From Scalesia atractyloides (Eukaryota > Streptophyta > Magnoliopsida > Asterales > Asteraceae), in the NCBI GenBank assembly GCA_947069175.1, contig CAMTDV010000022.1, positions 33,853,476-33,917,475 of the forward strand: a DNA stretch of 64,000 nt. The letters are read 5' to 3'. A model generated the notes under the pieces. The model worked only from the letters and a program-made list of their open reading frames with translations. It did not search any database and was not told where the DNA came from. The first letter of the stretch is position 1. Each line of letters begins with the position of its first letter. The position numbers and the translations under genes were made by a program. Of the stretch, positions 10,933-23,620 are shown one piece after another.

Positions 10933-11764
10933 TTTTGTGTATTCAAGGAAACAAATAAAACTTAAGTTCACCCGTGAATCTATCTGTTTGCGCCAAAACT
11001 GAAACCGATCATCGGCTTCCAACTTTCCAGACGTTTGAGTGATCGCTATTACTGATTATAACCGATGAAACCATTACGACCCACGTTTCTAATCAATTCA
11101 GCCTTCAATTCCTTCGATTCATATGATTGTTGGAGTTGAAAACCGAAATCAATTACTTCCTGATTTTCACTAACAATATCATCATCTCGCAACTCAAAAA
11201 CACTCACAGAACCTTCTATTTCAATTGCGCTCTATTTTCTGTTCGTCGGAAATGCTTTCTGAAATCGCCGGACTTTCGCCGGAAAACCGTGACATTCACC
11301 GAATCGGTAAAGTTCTCAATTCTTTCATCTTCTATCTATTGTTAGACTCATACTAACTCAAAACCTTCAACCAGAATCAGTTCCAGACGACGATACCGGA
11401 TAATCTGCACTAGCCAGAAAGTCTCTGAAAATTCCGACATCACACTGTCAATCGGTACAATCATCTAAACCTTCTGATAATCCTTGTTTAGTAACTCAAT
11501 TTCACAACTAATCGATCAAAACTGTTAATTGATTCAATCAGACGGAATAAACAAATCAGAGCCGACGACCATTGGCGGAATTATGAGAAATACAGTCTGA
11601 TCGGTACATTCGATTCCTTAACTCTTCTTATCCTTTACATTTCAACCAGTAATATGTTCGACGAACGATTTAATCAAGAACAGAAGAATATCGGTCGTCT
11701 GAGTCTTTGAACGAAGAAGACGAAGTCGACGATGTTTATAAGATTAATTAAAACAAGTTATTAA

Positions 11765-12182
11765 ACCGGGTTAGACACACAGTCCAGCGGTGGACTGTGT
11801 GCAAACAATTAGCACACGTCTCGAGTTCGATCCCTGACACAACCTCACTCTTTGAAATAAAAATGTTCTTTTTAAACCGAACCGGATCAACTCGCTGTAA
11901 GATGTTAAGTTTAATAAAAATCAGTATATTAACCAGGTTAGACACACAGTCCAGCGGTGAACTGTGTGCAACGCTAAACAACGGGTCCCGGGTTCGAGAC
12001 CTGTTGTGTGCACCAGTCCGACATAATTAAAACCCTTTTTAAAATAAAGGATTTCTGAATAAAATTAAATAGTGTATAAATATAATTAAAAACAGAAATA
12101 TTTCGGGTTAGACACGTAGCTCAGTTGGTAGAGCTGAGTGCACACGTACGGGAGGTCACGAGTTCGAGCCTCACCCAGCGCA
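11765..12182 (+). repeat. Three tRNA-like modules in Gypsy-1 5' LTR
   Basis: Stem-loop units CAGTCC-AGCGGT-GGACTG at 11780-11797 and, with one mismatch, at 11947-11964. Their B-box-like elements are at 11824-11834 and 11991-12001. The third unit has D-arm GCTCAGTTGGTAGAGC at 12119-12134 and B box AGTTCGAGCC at 12161-12170. Period is about 170 bases, as at 75-664. Confidence 0.75.
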
Positions 12183-13283
12183 TATATACACAAAGTCCGA
12201 ACCGGTCAACGGTCAAAGTCAACGGTCAACGGTCAACCCAAAAAGTCAACATTTTTTTAATATTTTTATTTTTTGTTTTATTTAAAAATCAATTAAAAAT
12301 ACTTAAAAATAACATTTTTAAAGTTAGAATGTGACCTTAAACTCACAAAAATAAATCTAAAAATCCAATTAAAATTGTTAATAAAATCCACTTATTTACC
12401 GTACCTTTTCGTTATTATTTAGGTTAGTTATTCCTCGTCGATCAACTCTCTAAACTCGTGCGCATTCAAACATCATCAGACGAACGCACCCAATGTGAGT
12501 GAATCTATATAAATTCCCCGTTTTAATCACGTTTTTGAGGTGTATCATGTGTCATATTATTTATTACATTTAAACACTTGTGCATCCATCATATCAATGA
12601 TCAAATGTATATTCAATATGTATCAACTGTTTGTGTGGTTAATGTTTAGATTAAATTTATCAATTTCAGTACATACATAATCATAGGCCGTCTGTTCCCC
12701 ATTACCTATGAGCGGAACCGTTCCCCATTACCTATGTGCGTGAACGAGGCATTGCCAACATACGATCGGCTCCGTTTGATTGAGCCTTGATCGCACATAC
12801 ATCATCATAGGCCGTCCGTACCCCATTACCTATGAGCGGAACGTGACGTTGCCCACATATACATTATCATTCATGTCATTTGCTCATACAAGGTGGTTTG
12901 TTGTTTGTTATTGTATGTTTGTTTACGTTTGCTCACATATGATTATTGCACAACTTTTCCATATTAAATACAACAAGAAATCAATAATAAATGTTTTCTA
13001 ACAAGGTTCACTCGCTAACTTTTTGTTGACCCAAAAACCATTTTTACACATGATACAGGTGGACATGATGAAGCAAGGAACACATAGGAAAGTGCCTTAG
13101 AAGAAAAATAATGAAGTCTAGAAAGATGTATAGAACATGTTGTACTTGTATGATTTGATTGTATGATCTTCTTTAAAATTGTAACAATAAATATGAAACA
13201 TTATAATAAATGTCATGAGTTTTGATGAAAACCCAATCATGCCCCGATCACCTTTTTCTGCTGCGGGTCGGGGTGTGACAGAT

Positions 13284-13295
13284 TGGTATCAGAGC
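13284..13295 (+). promoter_or_regulatory. Primer-binding site of Gypsy-1 (tRNA-iMet)
   Basis: TGGTATCAGAGC, complementary to the 3' end of plant initiator tRNA-Met, starts three bases after the LTR end. It primes minus-strand cDNA synthesis. Confidence 0.9.
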
Positions 13296-14123
13296 TTTTG
13301 ACTATAGGGATATAGGATAGGTTATTAGACCCCTAGAGCCTATACTATAGTTGATTAGATTTTAATTGTTTATGTGGTTACATGCAAACTCATGATGTTT
13401 ATTTGTTTCGTATTTATACATACACAAATGCATGCAAACACTTCCAATATTATATTTTGTGATACATAATGAGTTATACTTACAGTCAAACATACATAAT
13501 TACATACACATTCATCATACATATTTCAATGTTCACATATTCAAATCACCTTCATACTTCCGTTATTCAAGATTTTGTCGCATTTTTCATTTTTCAATCT
13601 CATCAAAGTGAGTTCTGCGACGGGCATGTAGTAACTGTAAGGGTACAAGTACCGGTAGTCGGAACGTCCTGTCTAGGTTGGCATTCGTATAAATCCAATA
13701 TAACGGACCAGTTTGCCTACCTGGGGACTAACGATGAGAGTACAAAGGACCTATTAGGCCAAAGCATGCCACACCAAACGTCGTTCGAACTAACCCCACT
13801 TTGAGTTGTCACCGTGTCCACACCTGGATACATTCCGAATGTCATACGTTACATACATATTTCTCGATTTTCTCCGGGTTTTAATGTAGGTAATTAGGCT
13901 AACACATGCGAACCATATGAAAAACCCGGTAATCATGGGGGCCCACATGATTACGAAGGTGAAGTATGACGGCATGCAAGGCCCAATTACGAGCAAAGCC
14001 CAAGACATCCTATGGATGTAGTAGATTTATTATTCTATATTTATTTTATGAATGTTCATTCCTAAATACGACACATGACCCCTAAAACGTCCAACTCATA
14101 CTCTTGATATGTATTCCTTGTAG
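13296..14123 (+). other. Gypsy-1 leader
   Basis: About 830 bases with no supported gene. A 111-codon plus-strand frame (13469-13804) has no recognisable features. It is probably the untranslated RNA leader, where a packaging signal would be expected; no specific structure was identified. Confidence 0.5.
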
Positions 14124-15489
14124 ATGTCTTCTAATCTCGTTCGTAGGAAGATGAGATCAGGAAAAGCCCGCGAGCGCATGGCTGCCCAAATCGCTCAACA
14201 AATGGCTGCCGTAATACCCAACATTGTAGTTCAAGTTCAACAAGCCCTTACCGCTAATTTCGTCAATCAAGAGGATCAAAATGTTGTCAACCCTCCCCCA
14301 ATTACCACTAAATGCACCTTCAAGCATTTCAAATCCCGCGACCCTCCAAAATACGAAGGGACTGAAGGTGTCACCGCTCTCCTCCATTGGTTCGAGGAAA
14401 TGGAAAACACTTTTCTAAATTGCGATTGCCCCGATGATCGCAAAGTGCGATATGCTACCAGTCGTTTACTTGGAATAACACATACATGGTGGAATACAGA
14501 GAAGGCCAAACGAGGTGTTGAAGATGCTATGACTTTGACTTGGGAAGTGTTGAAGGAAATCATGACAAGACGGTTTTGCCCAAGAAGCGAAATCAAGAAA
14601 TTGGAGGATGAGTTCTATTCTTTGAAACAAAAGGAAGACGACCACACTACGTACAACAAGAGATTCCTTGAGTTAAATCAAATGGTTCCCAACTTGTTCA
14701 CTCCCCTCTACCGTTTGATCGAGCACTACATTCGAGGTCTTCCTTCAAAAATCAAGACTCCGTAACAAGTACCACACCTGCAACTTTGGAAGCAGCAATG
14801 GAGTTAGCTACAGAGCTCACCGAAAACCATATACGTAATAAAGACTTCACGGAGGAGAAGAAGAAGGATAAAACCTCAACCGAAACCTCAAACTCCACCC
14901 TAACCGAATCCTCTTCACAACCCATTTCTAAGAGAAAACAAGATGGGCAAATTTTCGCTGTCACCCAACACAATCAACCAACTTCACAAGCCATACCCCT
15001 CCAAGCTATCCCAATCACTCAAGTAGCACCCAACTCAACTTACCCAAATAAGAAACCTTACTTTGGACCTCACCCTCAATGCAACACCTGTTTTTATCAC
15101 CATCCATCTACCTTACCTTGTCGACTATGTGCAAATTGTGGATGTTATGGTCATTTGAGCAAGGTTTGCCGCACCCCTCAAAACCAAACCTCACCCCTAC
15201 ACAAAACATGATCCAAACATATCAACAACCCCAATACCCCATGTTTCCATATGTTCGAGCTTGTTTCAATTGTGGCGACCCTACCCATTTTAGAAACACG
15301 TGCCCTCGATTGGTTAACATCATAAACGCTCAAGCTCAAGCAAACCCAGTTAACCAAGCAAATCAAGCAAACCCAGTTATCCAAGCAAATCAAGCAAACC
15401 CAACTCCGCCGCCAGCAAGAGGAAGAGTTTACAACATCAATGCCAATCCTGTTGAAGATAATAACGGCCCAAACGAACCACCCAACTAG
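14124..15489 (+). pseudogene. Gypsy-1 gag
   Basis: The first frame (14124-14765, 213 codons) has the plant Ty3 gag core: TFKHFKSRDPPKYEGTEG, LLHWFEEMENTF, RKVRYATSRLLG, HTWWN, and RFCPRSEIKKLEDEFYSLK. A 1-nt shift near 14758 moves reading to the next frame (to 15211), which carries CANCGCYGHLSKVC. Another shift near 15190 leads to CFNCGDPTHFRNTC and an Asn/Gln/Pro-rich tail ending at 15489. Both knuckles are C-x2-C-x4-H-x4-C. Gag assembles the particle and binds RNA. The start at 14124 is the first ATG ahead of the conserved core. Two frameshifts make this copy non-functional. Confidence 0.85.
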
Positions 15490-16286
15490 TTTTCTTCACC
15501 AAAAATCAAGAATCCAACTCCAACCGCTTAGTTTTTATGTTTTCTTTATGTTATCTCAATCTTCACGTATCTCAATTATAAATTGGAAATTTTATCCAAG
15601 AATCTTAATGCGAAATACTATTTCAGTTTTGTTTTATACTCATTGATTTAACATTCATATCATCATACCTCACGACGTATCTCCGTCTCATCATTTAAAG
15701 AAGTTGGGTTGTGTCTCACTTCTACATAGACTAACCTCTTCATCATAACAAACGAGAGAGGTACTGTCATCATTCAAACATGTATACTATCAGAATTAAG
15801 ACTCAAGCTTTGGTTGTTGTGTATGTTTATGTTCTAGAGTCACATCATAGAACTAATCATAACTTACTGATAAAACCAATGAAAATTTAACAAGAATATG
15901 GTGGATACGCCGCTGGTACTTCCTATATATAAGTATTCTTGCCAAAGGATCAGAGGCATTGTCAGGCGGTTATGAGAAGTTCCATGTAGGTTTTAGTGGT
16001 AGAAGTTTTGTTTGAGGGTATAACTTTATCTTTCCAAACGTATCAAAACTCATATGCATAAAATCATACTTAGTCAATCAACTCTGTTTATCAATATTCT
16101 TTATCTTAGGCATCAAAAAGCGATTCCTGTAACAGGGTATTCAACCCTTACTAGGAACGTTACCGCCTCAAATAAAATTTAAACTCTTACCCCCTTCTAA
16201 GTATATAATTGTCAAAATCACCCTCCTTTCGAGTCAACCATACCACTACTTAAATTTCGGAACGAAATTTCTAAAATAAGGGATAC
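15490..16286 (+). other. Gypsy-1 3' noncoding region
   Basis: About 800 bases between gag and the 3' LTR, where pol would begin in an autonomous relative. No protease or RT motif is visible in any frame. It ends CTAAAATAAGGGATAC, a purine-rich stretch that would serve as the plus-strand primer site. Confidence 0.7.
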
Positions 16287-18873
16287 TGTAACATCCGTAA
16301 AAAACCGGGTTATCCAAACCCGCTTCGTTTATTAAACCGAATAATCAGTTATAAAATTTCGTTGCGTATTTATGATTTATTTTAATTTTAAACAATACAT
16401 AATTACTAAACAATTTAGAATTTAAAAACTATAATTATTAAAAAGTAAAAATAAATTAAATAAAAAAGAAAAGGGGCTGCCGGGTTTCGAACCCTGGTCA
16501 GCCGGAAGATTTAAACATCAAACACTTAACCACTCCGCCACTTGCTGTTTTTGTGTAATCAAGGAAACAAATAAAACTTAAGTTCACCCGTGAATCTATC
16601 TGTTTGCGCCAAAACTGAAACCGATCATCGGCTTCCAACTTTCCAGACGTTTGCGTGATCGCTATTACTGATTATAACTGATGAAACCATTACGACCCAC
16701 GTTTCTAATCAATCCAGCCTTCAATTCCTTCGATTCATATGATTGTTGGAGTTGAAAACCGAAATCAATTACTTCCTGATTTTCACTAACAATATCATCA
16801 TCTCGCAACTCAAAAACACTCACAAAACCTTCAATTTCAATTGCGCTCTATTTTCTGTTCGTCGGAAACGCTTTCTGAAATCGCCGGACTTTCGCCGGAA
16901 AACCGTGACATTCACCGAATCGGTAAAGTTCTCAATTCTTTCATCTTCTATCTATTGTTAGACTCATACTAACTCAAAACCTTCAACCAGAATCAGTTCC
17001 AGACGACGATACCGGATAATCTGCACTCGCCGGAAAGTCTCTGAAAATTCCGACATCACACTGTGAATCGGTACAATCATCTAAACCTTCTGATAATCCT
17101 TGTTTATTAACTCAATTTCACAACTAATCGATCAAAACTGTTAATTGATTCAATCAGACGGAATATATAAATCAGAGCGGACGACCATTGCCGGAATTAT
17201 GAGAAATACAGTCTGATCGGTACATTCGATTCCTTAACTCTTCTTATCCTTTACATTTCAACCAGTAATATGTTCGATGAACGATTTAATCAAGAACAGA
17301 AGAATGTCGGTCGTCTGAGTCTTTGAACGAAGAAGTCGAAGTCGACGATGTTTATAAGATTAATTAAAACAAGTTATTAAACCGGGTTAGACACACAGTC
17401 CAGCGGTGGACTGTGTGCAAACAATTAGCACACGTCTCGAGTTCGATCCCTGACACAACCTCACTCTTTGAAATAAAAATGTTCTTTTTAAACCGAACCG
17501 GATCAACTCGCTGTAAGATGTTAAGTTTAATAAAAATCAGTTTATTAACCAGGTTAGACACACAGTCCAGCGGTGGACTGTGTGCAATGCTAAACAACGG
17601 GTCCGGGGTTCGAGACCTGTTGTGTGCACCGGTCCGACATAATTAAAACCCTTTTTAAAATAAAGGATTTCTGAATAAAATTAAATAGTGTATAAATATA
17701 ATTAAAAACAGAAATATTTCGGGTTAGACACGTATCTCAGTTGGTAGAGCTGCGTGCACGCGTACGGGAGGTCACGAGTTCGAGCCTCACCCAGCGCATA
17801 TATACACAAAGTCCGAACCGGTCAACGGTCAACCCAAAAAGTCAACATTTTTTTATATTTTTATTTATTTGTTTTATTTAAAAATCAATTAAAATACTTA
17901 AAAATAACATTTTTAAAGTTAGAATGTGACCTTAAACTCACAAAAATAAATCTAAAAATCCAATTAAAATTGTTAATAAAATCCACTTATTTACCGTACC
18001 TTTTCATTATTATTTAGGTTAGTTATTCCTCGTCGATCAACTCTCTAAACTCGTGCGCATTCAAACATCATCAAACGAACGCACCCAATGTGAGTGAATC
18101 TCTACAAATTCCCCTTTTTAATCACGTTTTTGGGGTGTATCATGTGTCATATTATTTATTACATTTAAACACTTGTGCATCCATCATATCAATGATCAAA
18201 TGTGTATTCAGTATGTATCAACTGTTTGTGTGGTTAATGTTTAGATTAAATTTATCAATTTCAGTACATACATCATCATAGGCCGTCTGTTCCCATTCCT
18301 ATGAGCGGAACCGTTCCCCATTACCTATGAGCGTGAACGAGGCGTTGCCAACATACGATCGGCTCCGTTTGATTGAGCCTTGATCGCACATACATCATCA
18401 TAGGCCGTCCGTTCCCCATTACCTATGAGCGGAACGTGACGTTGCCAACATATACATTATCATTCATGTCATTTGCTCATGCAAGGTGGTTTGTTGTTTG
18501 TTATTGTATGTTTGTTTACGTTTGCTCACATATGATTATTGCACAACTTTTCCATATTAAATACAACAAGAAATCAATAATAAATGTTTTCTAACAAGGT
18601 TCACTCGCTAACTTTTTGTTGACCCAAAAACCATTTTTACACATGATACAGGTGGACAGGATGAAGCAAGGAACACATAGGAAAGTGCCTTTGAAGAAAA
18701 ATAATGAAGTCTAGAAAGATGTATAAAACATGTTGTACTTGTATGATTTGATTGTATGATCTTCTTTAAAATTGTAACAATAAATATGAAACATTATAAT
18801 AAATGTCATGAGCTTTGATGAAAACCCAATCATGCCCCGATCACCTTTTTCCCCTGCGGGTCGGGGTGTGACA
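16287..18873 (+). repeat. Gypsy-1 3' LTR (2587 bp)
   Basis: Same termini and internal plan as the 5' LTR. tRNA-like modules are at 17396-17450, 17563-17617 and 17727-17798, and a minus-strand tRNA-like sequence is at 16473-16541. The third module has a mutated D-arm (ATCTCAGTTGG). Confidence 0.9.
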
Positions 18874-21337
18874 GGTATAGAGGGTTCAAAATGAGGCATC
18901 TCCTCTTCATCGGGCATTTTTTATAGTTGTGTTTCATTGGGGGTGGACACGACTTATACCCTATGCATTAAGCATCTCCCTTTAGTTTTTGAACTTTAAT
19001 AATATGATCAAGCACATATTGGGAGTTAGAATAACTTTCCAATTTGCGTTTGATCGAATCATATTCGCATTTGGCGATGGCTAACTCTTTCTTTGTTTCT
19101 TCTAGGAGATTAATGTAGTTATTAATTCCTGTTTGTTTATTCGAAACCGTTTTTGTCAATTCAGAAACACTTTTCTTAAGGGTTTCTATTATAGATTTGA
19201 ATTCTTTTTCATTTCTAGTTAGCGCCAAATTCGCCTCTTTGCATTTTGATAGTTCAACAACTAAATTTTGATTATGACTGTTGATGGTTTTATATTTTAT
19301 TTTCAATTCAACACAGTCATTGCAAACAGTAGGAGGTTCAGAATTTACCTGTTTTGAAGAACCTTCAACATTTAACATAAAGGCAGTGTGATGAAGAAAA
19401 GTTGCACCATCTGTAGAGAGTGCCTCTATCTCTTTTACTGCAGCTTCTGCATTCCTCGTCATACCCACCTTTTTACCATTCAATAACTCAGCTTCACTCA
19501 GCAATTCTTCAACCTCAGCATCACTTCCTTTCTTCACATCAGAATCAGATCCATAACCATCTAAACTTGAACATTCTTCATCAGAACTACCAGCATCCCC
19601 AGATGTGTCATCATTATTTGGAGTGTTGATGCTGTGATCATGCTTGATTTGATGCATGATCCTTGCATAGCATGCAATTCTTCCGTTGTTCTCAGTTCCC
19701 AACTGTACTGACCAATCGCATCTTTCATCAGATTGAACTACCAAAGCTCTATGCGTGTTTGAAGGTCTTGATTGATTGGTGTTGTTAGAGTTGCCAACAA
19801 CTACAATTCTTCTTTCTTTGTTGTACTGTGCTGTGTTGGATGGTTGAGACTGATTACGAAAGGGGTTGTGATTTCCTTCCTTGCTGGGTCTTGTGCATTC
19901 CCGCTTGAAGTGACCTCTTTCTCCACAGTTAAAGCAAGTAACAGTGGTTTTGTCAAAGCCGTATTTTGTATCCTTCTTGCTTTCCAAACTGGTTCTACCC
20001 GTTTTCTCATATAATCCTTCGTTCTTCTCATAGCGCTTGCAAATGCCCACTTGATGTCCATCAGCTCCATTTCATCTCGGTCAATTTGTTCATAGTCTTC
20101 GTTTGTCAAATTGATGTTCCCTATTTGACCTGCAACTAAACCACAATACGCACTGACCATGGTATTTAGAAGTTCTGCATGTTCTTGTGCAACTTCTACG
20201 TTGATTTTGGAGAGATTTGACGTGTCAAGTTTGACAGTGTTGGGATTTGCCGATTGACTATTGTTTCCATAGAAAGCTTGTTGAGGAGCTTGCTGTGGAG
20301 CTTTATGCGCTAAATCCCTTGGCTGTGGAAGGGAAGCTTTCGGATCAAAAGTCTGTCCATGGGCTTGATTACTCAAACCTGTAGACTGACTTGATTGAAC
20401 TGGTTGGGGTAGAAAAGGGTTCACGTTTAACACAAACGCAGTCTGCAGCTTCGGTTGTTGACTTGAGCTTGTACCTGTATTCATACCTCCAAAATACATT
20501 TCAGGGTTTTGTGGAGCAGAGACTCGTTGTGTCTTCCGAGTTCTTCTTCATTCTTGTTCTCCAGTTTCTGCACAAATTCATAAATACTAATTGAGTCCAA
20601 AACACCTGTATGTTCTAAAAGATCAATAAATTAACCCCATTTTGGTGGTAAAGCATCAGCAAATTGCATCACAATTTCTTGTGGTGCTGCTAACACTTTA
20701 TACGAGTACATTTTGCTGAGAAGATGATAAAATCGAGTGGTCATATCATTCAAGGTTTCGTTCTCCATGAACATGAAACCTTCAAACTCTTTCTTGAGCA
20801 GATCATGCCGAATCTTCCTGGTAGCAGCGTTACCTTCACCTCTTGCTTCCAAAGTGTCCCACAAATTTTTCGTTGTAGTACAATACACAAACTGATGATG
20901 AATGTCTTTATGCAGAGCTTGTGTTAGGATAGAAAATGCCTTTTTCTCTAGATCGTAAGCTTTCTTGTCATTTTCGACTAGATTGGCCAAAGTGGTTGGA
21001 TTTGATCCAGCTTCTTCAAGTGCTTCATTGTAGGGGGTAGTGAAACACGTCCACAATTCCGTGTTTTGACAGAAAACATACGTATGAAAACAACTTTCCA
21101 TGAAGGATAATCGTTCATGTGATTCAATTTCGGCGGTTGGTTATTACTCCCTGTTTCACTTTCACTCATTATTAGAGTTTGGATGCTTTGATTCTGATTC
21201 GCAACACACGCCCATTGATTTACAGAGATCATTGCTGTATGTTGAGGCATCAAAGATTTTACTCATGATGTTGCGGAGCTTTGCGAAGACTCCTGATTTG
21301 AGCTTGAACAACTCCAATCCCACAGGTTAGAACTCAT
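18874..21337 (-). pseudogene. Copia-1 gag, N-terminal part (right of the Gypsy-1 insertion)
   Basis: The start is at 21337 (MSSNLWDWSCSSS), aligned with the Copia-2 gag start (MSTNPWDWECTTS). Then come PPKLNHMNDYPSW, the conserved helical region with LTQALHKDIHHQF and LWDTLEARGEGNAATRK, DALPPKW, a Gln/Pro-rich linker (20499-20230), INVEVAQEHAELLNTM, and the zinc knuckle CFNCGERGHFKREC (about 19940-19900). An acidic segment and a coiled coil (to 18968) follow, then MPDEEEMPHFEPSIP, where Gypsy-1 cuts in. Frameshifts or stops occur near 21090, 20630, 20500 and 19800-20050. The layout matches Sirevirus-type Copia gags with a long coiled-coil C-terminal half. Confidence 0.85.
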
Positions 21338-21985
21338 TATATTCTCTTGTTTTATGAAAATTTAAAGGTTTTAAAGTTTCACAATTATAATTACCTTTTA
21401 AAAATTCACAGATCTGAAAATATGACAAATTCTTAAAATCACAAAGCTTTGAAAAACACGAGAAACAAACAGATTCTGTTTCGTGCGTGACACCTGATTC
21501 GTGCGAAACACTAATGTTTCGTGCGAGCCTGGTGTTTCGTACGGGTCAGATGATTCGCATGAAATAACTCAGTCGCACCAATTGTTTTGTTCAGCGTTTT
21601 TCAGAGGAATCTTTTCAGAAATGGTTTGGTGAGAAATTTCCTTTCTTGTGTAGACCTGCTTTTTCGAAAATACCCGTTGTCTTACCCACTTTTAGTTAAA
21701 ACACAGATTTTAACAGTCCACAGTCCAAGTCAGAAAATGTCAACCCTACCAAACTAATCAGATTCAAATTTTTGCAGATTTCTTCTTCAAGGGTGTTCTT
21801 CAGGAAAATTTGACCATAAAATTTTCTGTATGCAACGGATTTTAAACAAGTTTTAAGTTAGTTAACTATTCAAAACATAAGTTTTCTGCTGGAGGCTCAA
21901 GAACACTTCAGAAATCTTCAAACTAGCTCAGACACAACTAAGCCTGGTTTTGAACAAGGAAAGAGCCAAAGCTCTGATACCACTT
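21338..21985 (-). other. Copia-1 leader with primer-binding site and palindromic repeats
   Basis: GCTCTGATACCA at 21972-21983 is the tRNA-iMet primer site on the minus strand, next to the LTR. The leader has at least five TTCGTRCGAA-like motifs between 21478 and 21570. No protein-coding frame. Confidence 0.85.
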
Positions 21986-22658
21986 GTAGGTCCATCTGTG
22001 GATGGTGTTAAACCAGTTCCTTGTTCAAATGACATACACACAAGTGCGGAATCCAAGTGTGCATGCAACCAAAGCAATGTAAAGAAAACGGGGTAACCAA
22101 AGATTCACTATCTTGATTAATGATTGAGAACAAGTACAAACATATACACACAATGCTCGTATGACTCAAACAAACTTGTTGTGTTCTTGTGTCTTCGTCT
22201 TCACCAGAAATTCTAACTTAGAGATCTCACCAAAAGATCAGTTCGTCAGCAGTAAGGTTCAATAGCTAACCCTCACTGAGAGGTGCATGTCTGTTTTAAC
22301 ACACTATTACACACGAGACACAACTCCAGGATTTGGTACGAGTCACTGTTTCGTAGAAATGCTCGTGTTTCGTACGAATCTCCTTGATTCGTAAAAAACC
22401 TGTGTTTCGTACGAAATCTCTTGATTCACACAGAATTCTTCTTCTTGGAGAACGTGTGTAGACATGACGTTTACAAGACATATCAGTATGCACACATGTA
22501 ACTGATTAACACAGACAAGCTAAGATGTCATACTAGATCAAGATAGAAGGATATCTCGATCTATTTGACACGACCAAACCTATACAGACACTTGAGCAAA
22601 GATCGTACAATTACAACTGTAATTAAGAACAAGCGACAGACACAAAACTGTATCAACA
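21986..22658 (-). repeat. Copia-1 5' LTR (673 bp)
   Basis: Same family as 3447-4172. Compared with it there is a deletion of about 50 bp near 22297 that removes the TATA box and one TTCGTACGAA-type palindrome. Right flank ATAAG (22659-22663) matches the left flank of the 3' LTR. Confidence 0.88.
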
Positions 22659-23620
22659 ATAAGATACATCATCGTCACCAAGAGCTTTCTCTTTCTTTGT
22701 TCAGCTTTTTCAGTTGCTCCTATTACTTCAGGATCAACACTCTCTTTAGAACTGTCTTCATTGTCACCTTCAAATGCTTCTTTTTCTATATATGCTACAA
22801 TTTGAACGACATTCACATCTCTTACGTTGTCAGATATTGTAGAGAATACTTCATCCTTTACGTTCACAACTTCATTCACTGGTTTATTCACTTGAACATT
22901 CACCGGTGTTTCTTCATTAGTGATCTCATCAACTAATAGAGTTCTAGCAGTTTGTTTAGTTGCGCACTTTCGTGTTTGAGAAGGCCTTTTCTCATGAGTT
23001 GATCTTTTCTTTTTCTTTTCCTCTTTCTCATAGCAATTACTCCTACGTGGAATATATCCGGATAACCGTTCCTCCTCATCGTTCTCAGAGTTGCTTGTAT
23101 CTTTCCTCCATTTATTCTTTGGTGGTGCAACATAATCTTTATCTTTTATAGCTCCAAAGAACTTCTTTGCTATCGGTTCAATATCTTGCTTCAAGTATCG
23201 ATTCAATCTGATCAATGTCTGACTATCCCTGAGACTTAACTTCAATTCATCGTCATCATTCTTCACTAAGTCAAGAAACAGATCATCTAGCATCATTTGT
23301 AAGAACCTCGGATACAGAAGAAACTTTTCCTTTGAAATATTTCCCACCATCTGATCAAAGATAACTTTTGTTAAGTTGTAAGGAAGATTGAGAGTTAGTG
23401 CTACGATCATACACATTTGGTAGTCAAGTATCACATCAAAGCCTCCTTTTTTGTGACTGAGCGCAAAAATCATAGAATCTGCAAAGAATTTATAAGGCCT
23501 GCCTAGAAATGCTTTATTGAAGTTCGCCTCATTAACATGCCCTTTGTATCCCATTCTGTAAAAACACACTTTACCATTATCTTTAAATTTGAAAACCCTT
23601 CGTATCAATTCTTCAGTATT
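22659..23620 (-). pseudogene. Central part of env-position ORF (Copia-4)
   Basis: Minus-strand reading from 23620 gives NTEELIRRVFKFKDNGKVCFY, MGYKGHVNEANF, FALSHKKGGFDV, LPYNLTKVIFDQMVGNISKEK, LLYPRFLQMMLDDL, LRDSQTLIRLNRY, then a Lys/Arg/Glu-rich region and an acidic Val-rich stretch. It stays open for about 315 codons until the Copia-1 LTR begins at 22658; the codons beyond that are LTR-derived. The preceding part is at 31884-32322 and the following part at 1733-3446. The YPRFLQ and IFDQMV blocks remind me of a protein found after pol in Copia elements of daisy-family genomes. Its function is not known and I see no membrane segment. Confidence 0.7.

Larger units (their letters stand above)
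10671..13280 (+). repeat. Gypsy-1 5' LTR (2610 bp)
   Basis: Starts TGTAACATCC, ends GGTGTGACA, and is followed by the primer-binding site. It differs from the 3' LTR by roughly 2% by eye plus small indels, including an extra TCAACGGTCAA-type unit near 12210. It contains tRNA-like modules, a repeated CATAGGCCGTC block (12685-12860), and no convincing protein frame. Confidence 0.9.
10671..18873 (+). mobile_element. Gypsy-1: gag-only LTR retrotransposon (TR-GAG-like)
   Basis: LTRs 10671-13280 and 16287-18873 begin TGTAACATCCG and end GGTGTGACA. The flanks are GGTAC (10666-10670) and GGTAT (18874-18878), a 5-bp target duplication with one mismatch. A tRNA-Met primer site follows the 5' LTR. The internal region is only about 3 kb and holds gag but no protease, RT, RNase H or integrase. 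Such elements depend on enzymes made elsewhere. It lies on the plus strand inside the minus-strand gag of Copia-1. Strand follows PBS and gag. Confidence 0.88.
3447..22658 (-). mobile_element. Copia-1: minus-strand Copia element, split by Gypsy-1
   Basis: 5' LTR 21986-22658 and 3' LTR 3447-4172 are the same family (TGTTGATACAG...CCTACA on the minus strand). The outer flanks are ATAAG at 3442-3446 and 22659-22663, a perfect 5-bp target duplication, and the env-position ORF reads from one side to the other. Internal order on the minus strand is PBS, gag, PR, IN, RT, RH, 3' noncoding region. Gypsy-1 (10671-18873) interrupts gag. The 3' LTR has gained 178 bp of flanking sequence (4173-4350). All coding parts contain frameshifts or stops. 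Confidence 0.85.

Noticed and set aside
19772..20014. Plus-strand frames across 19400-21330
   Set aside because: Antisense to Copia-1 gag, which has a zinc knuckle and alignable blocks on the minus strand.
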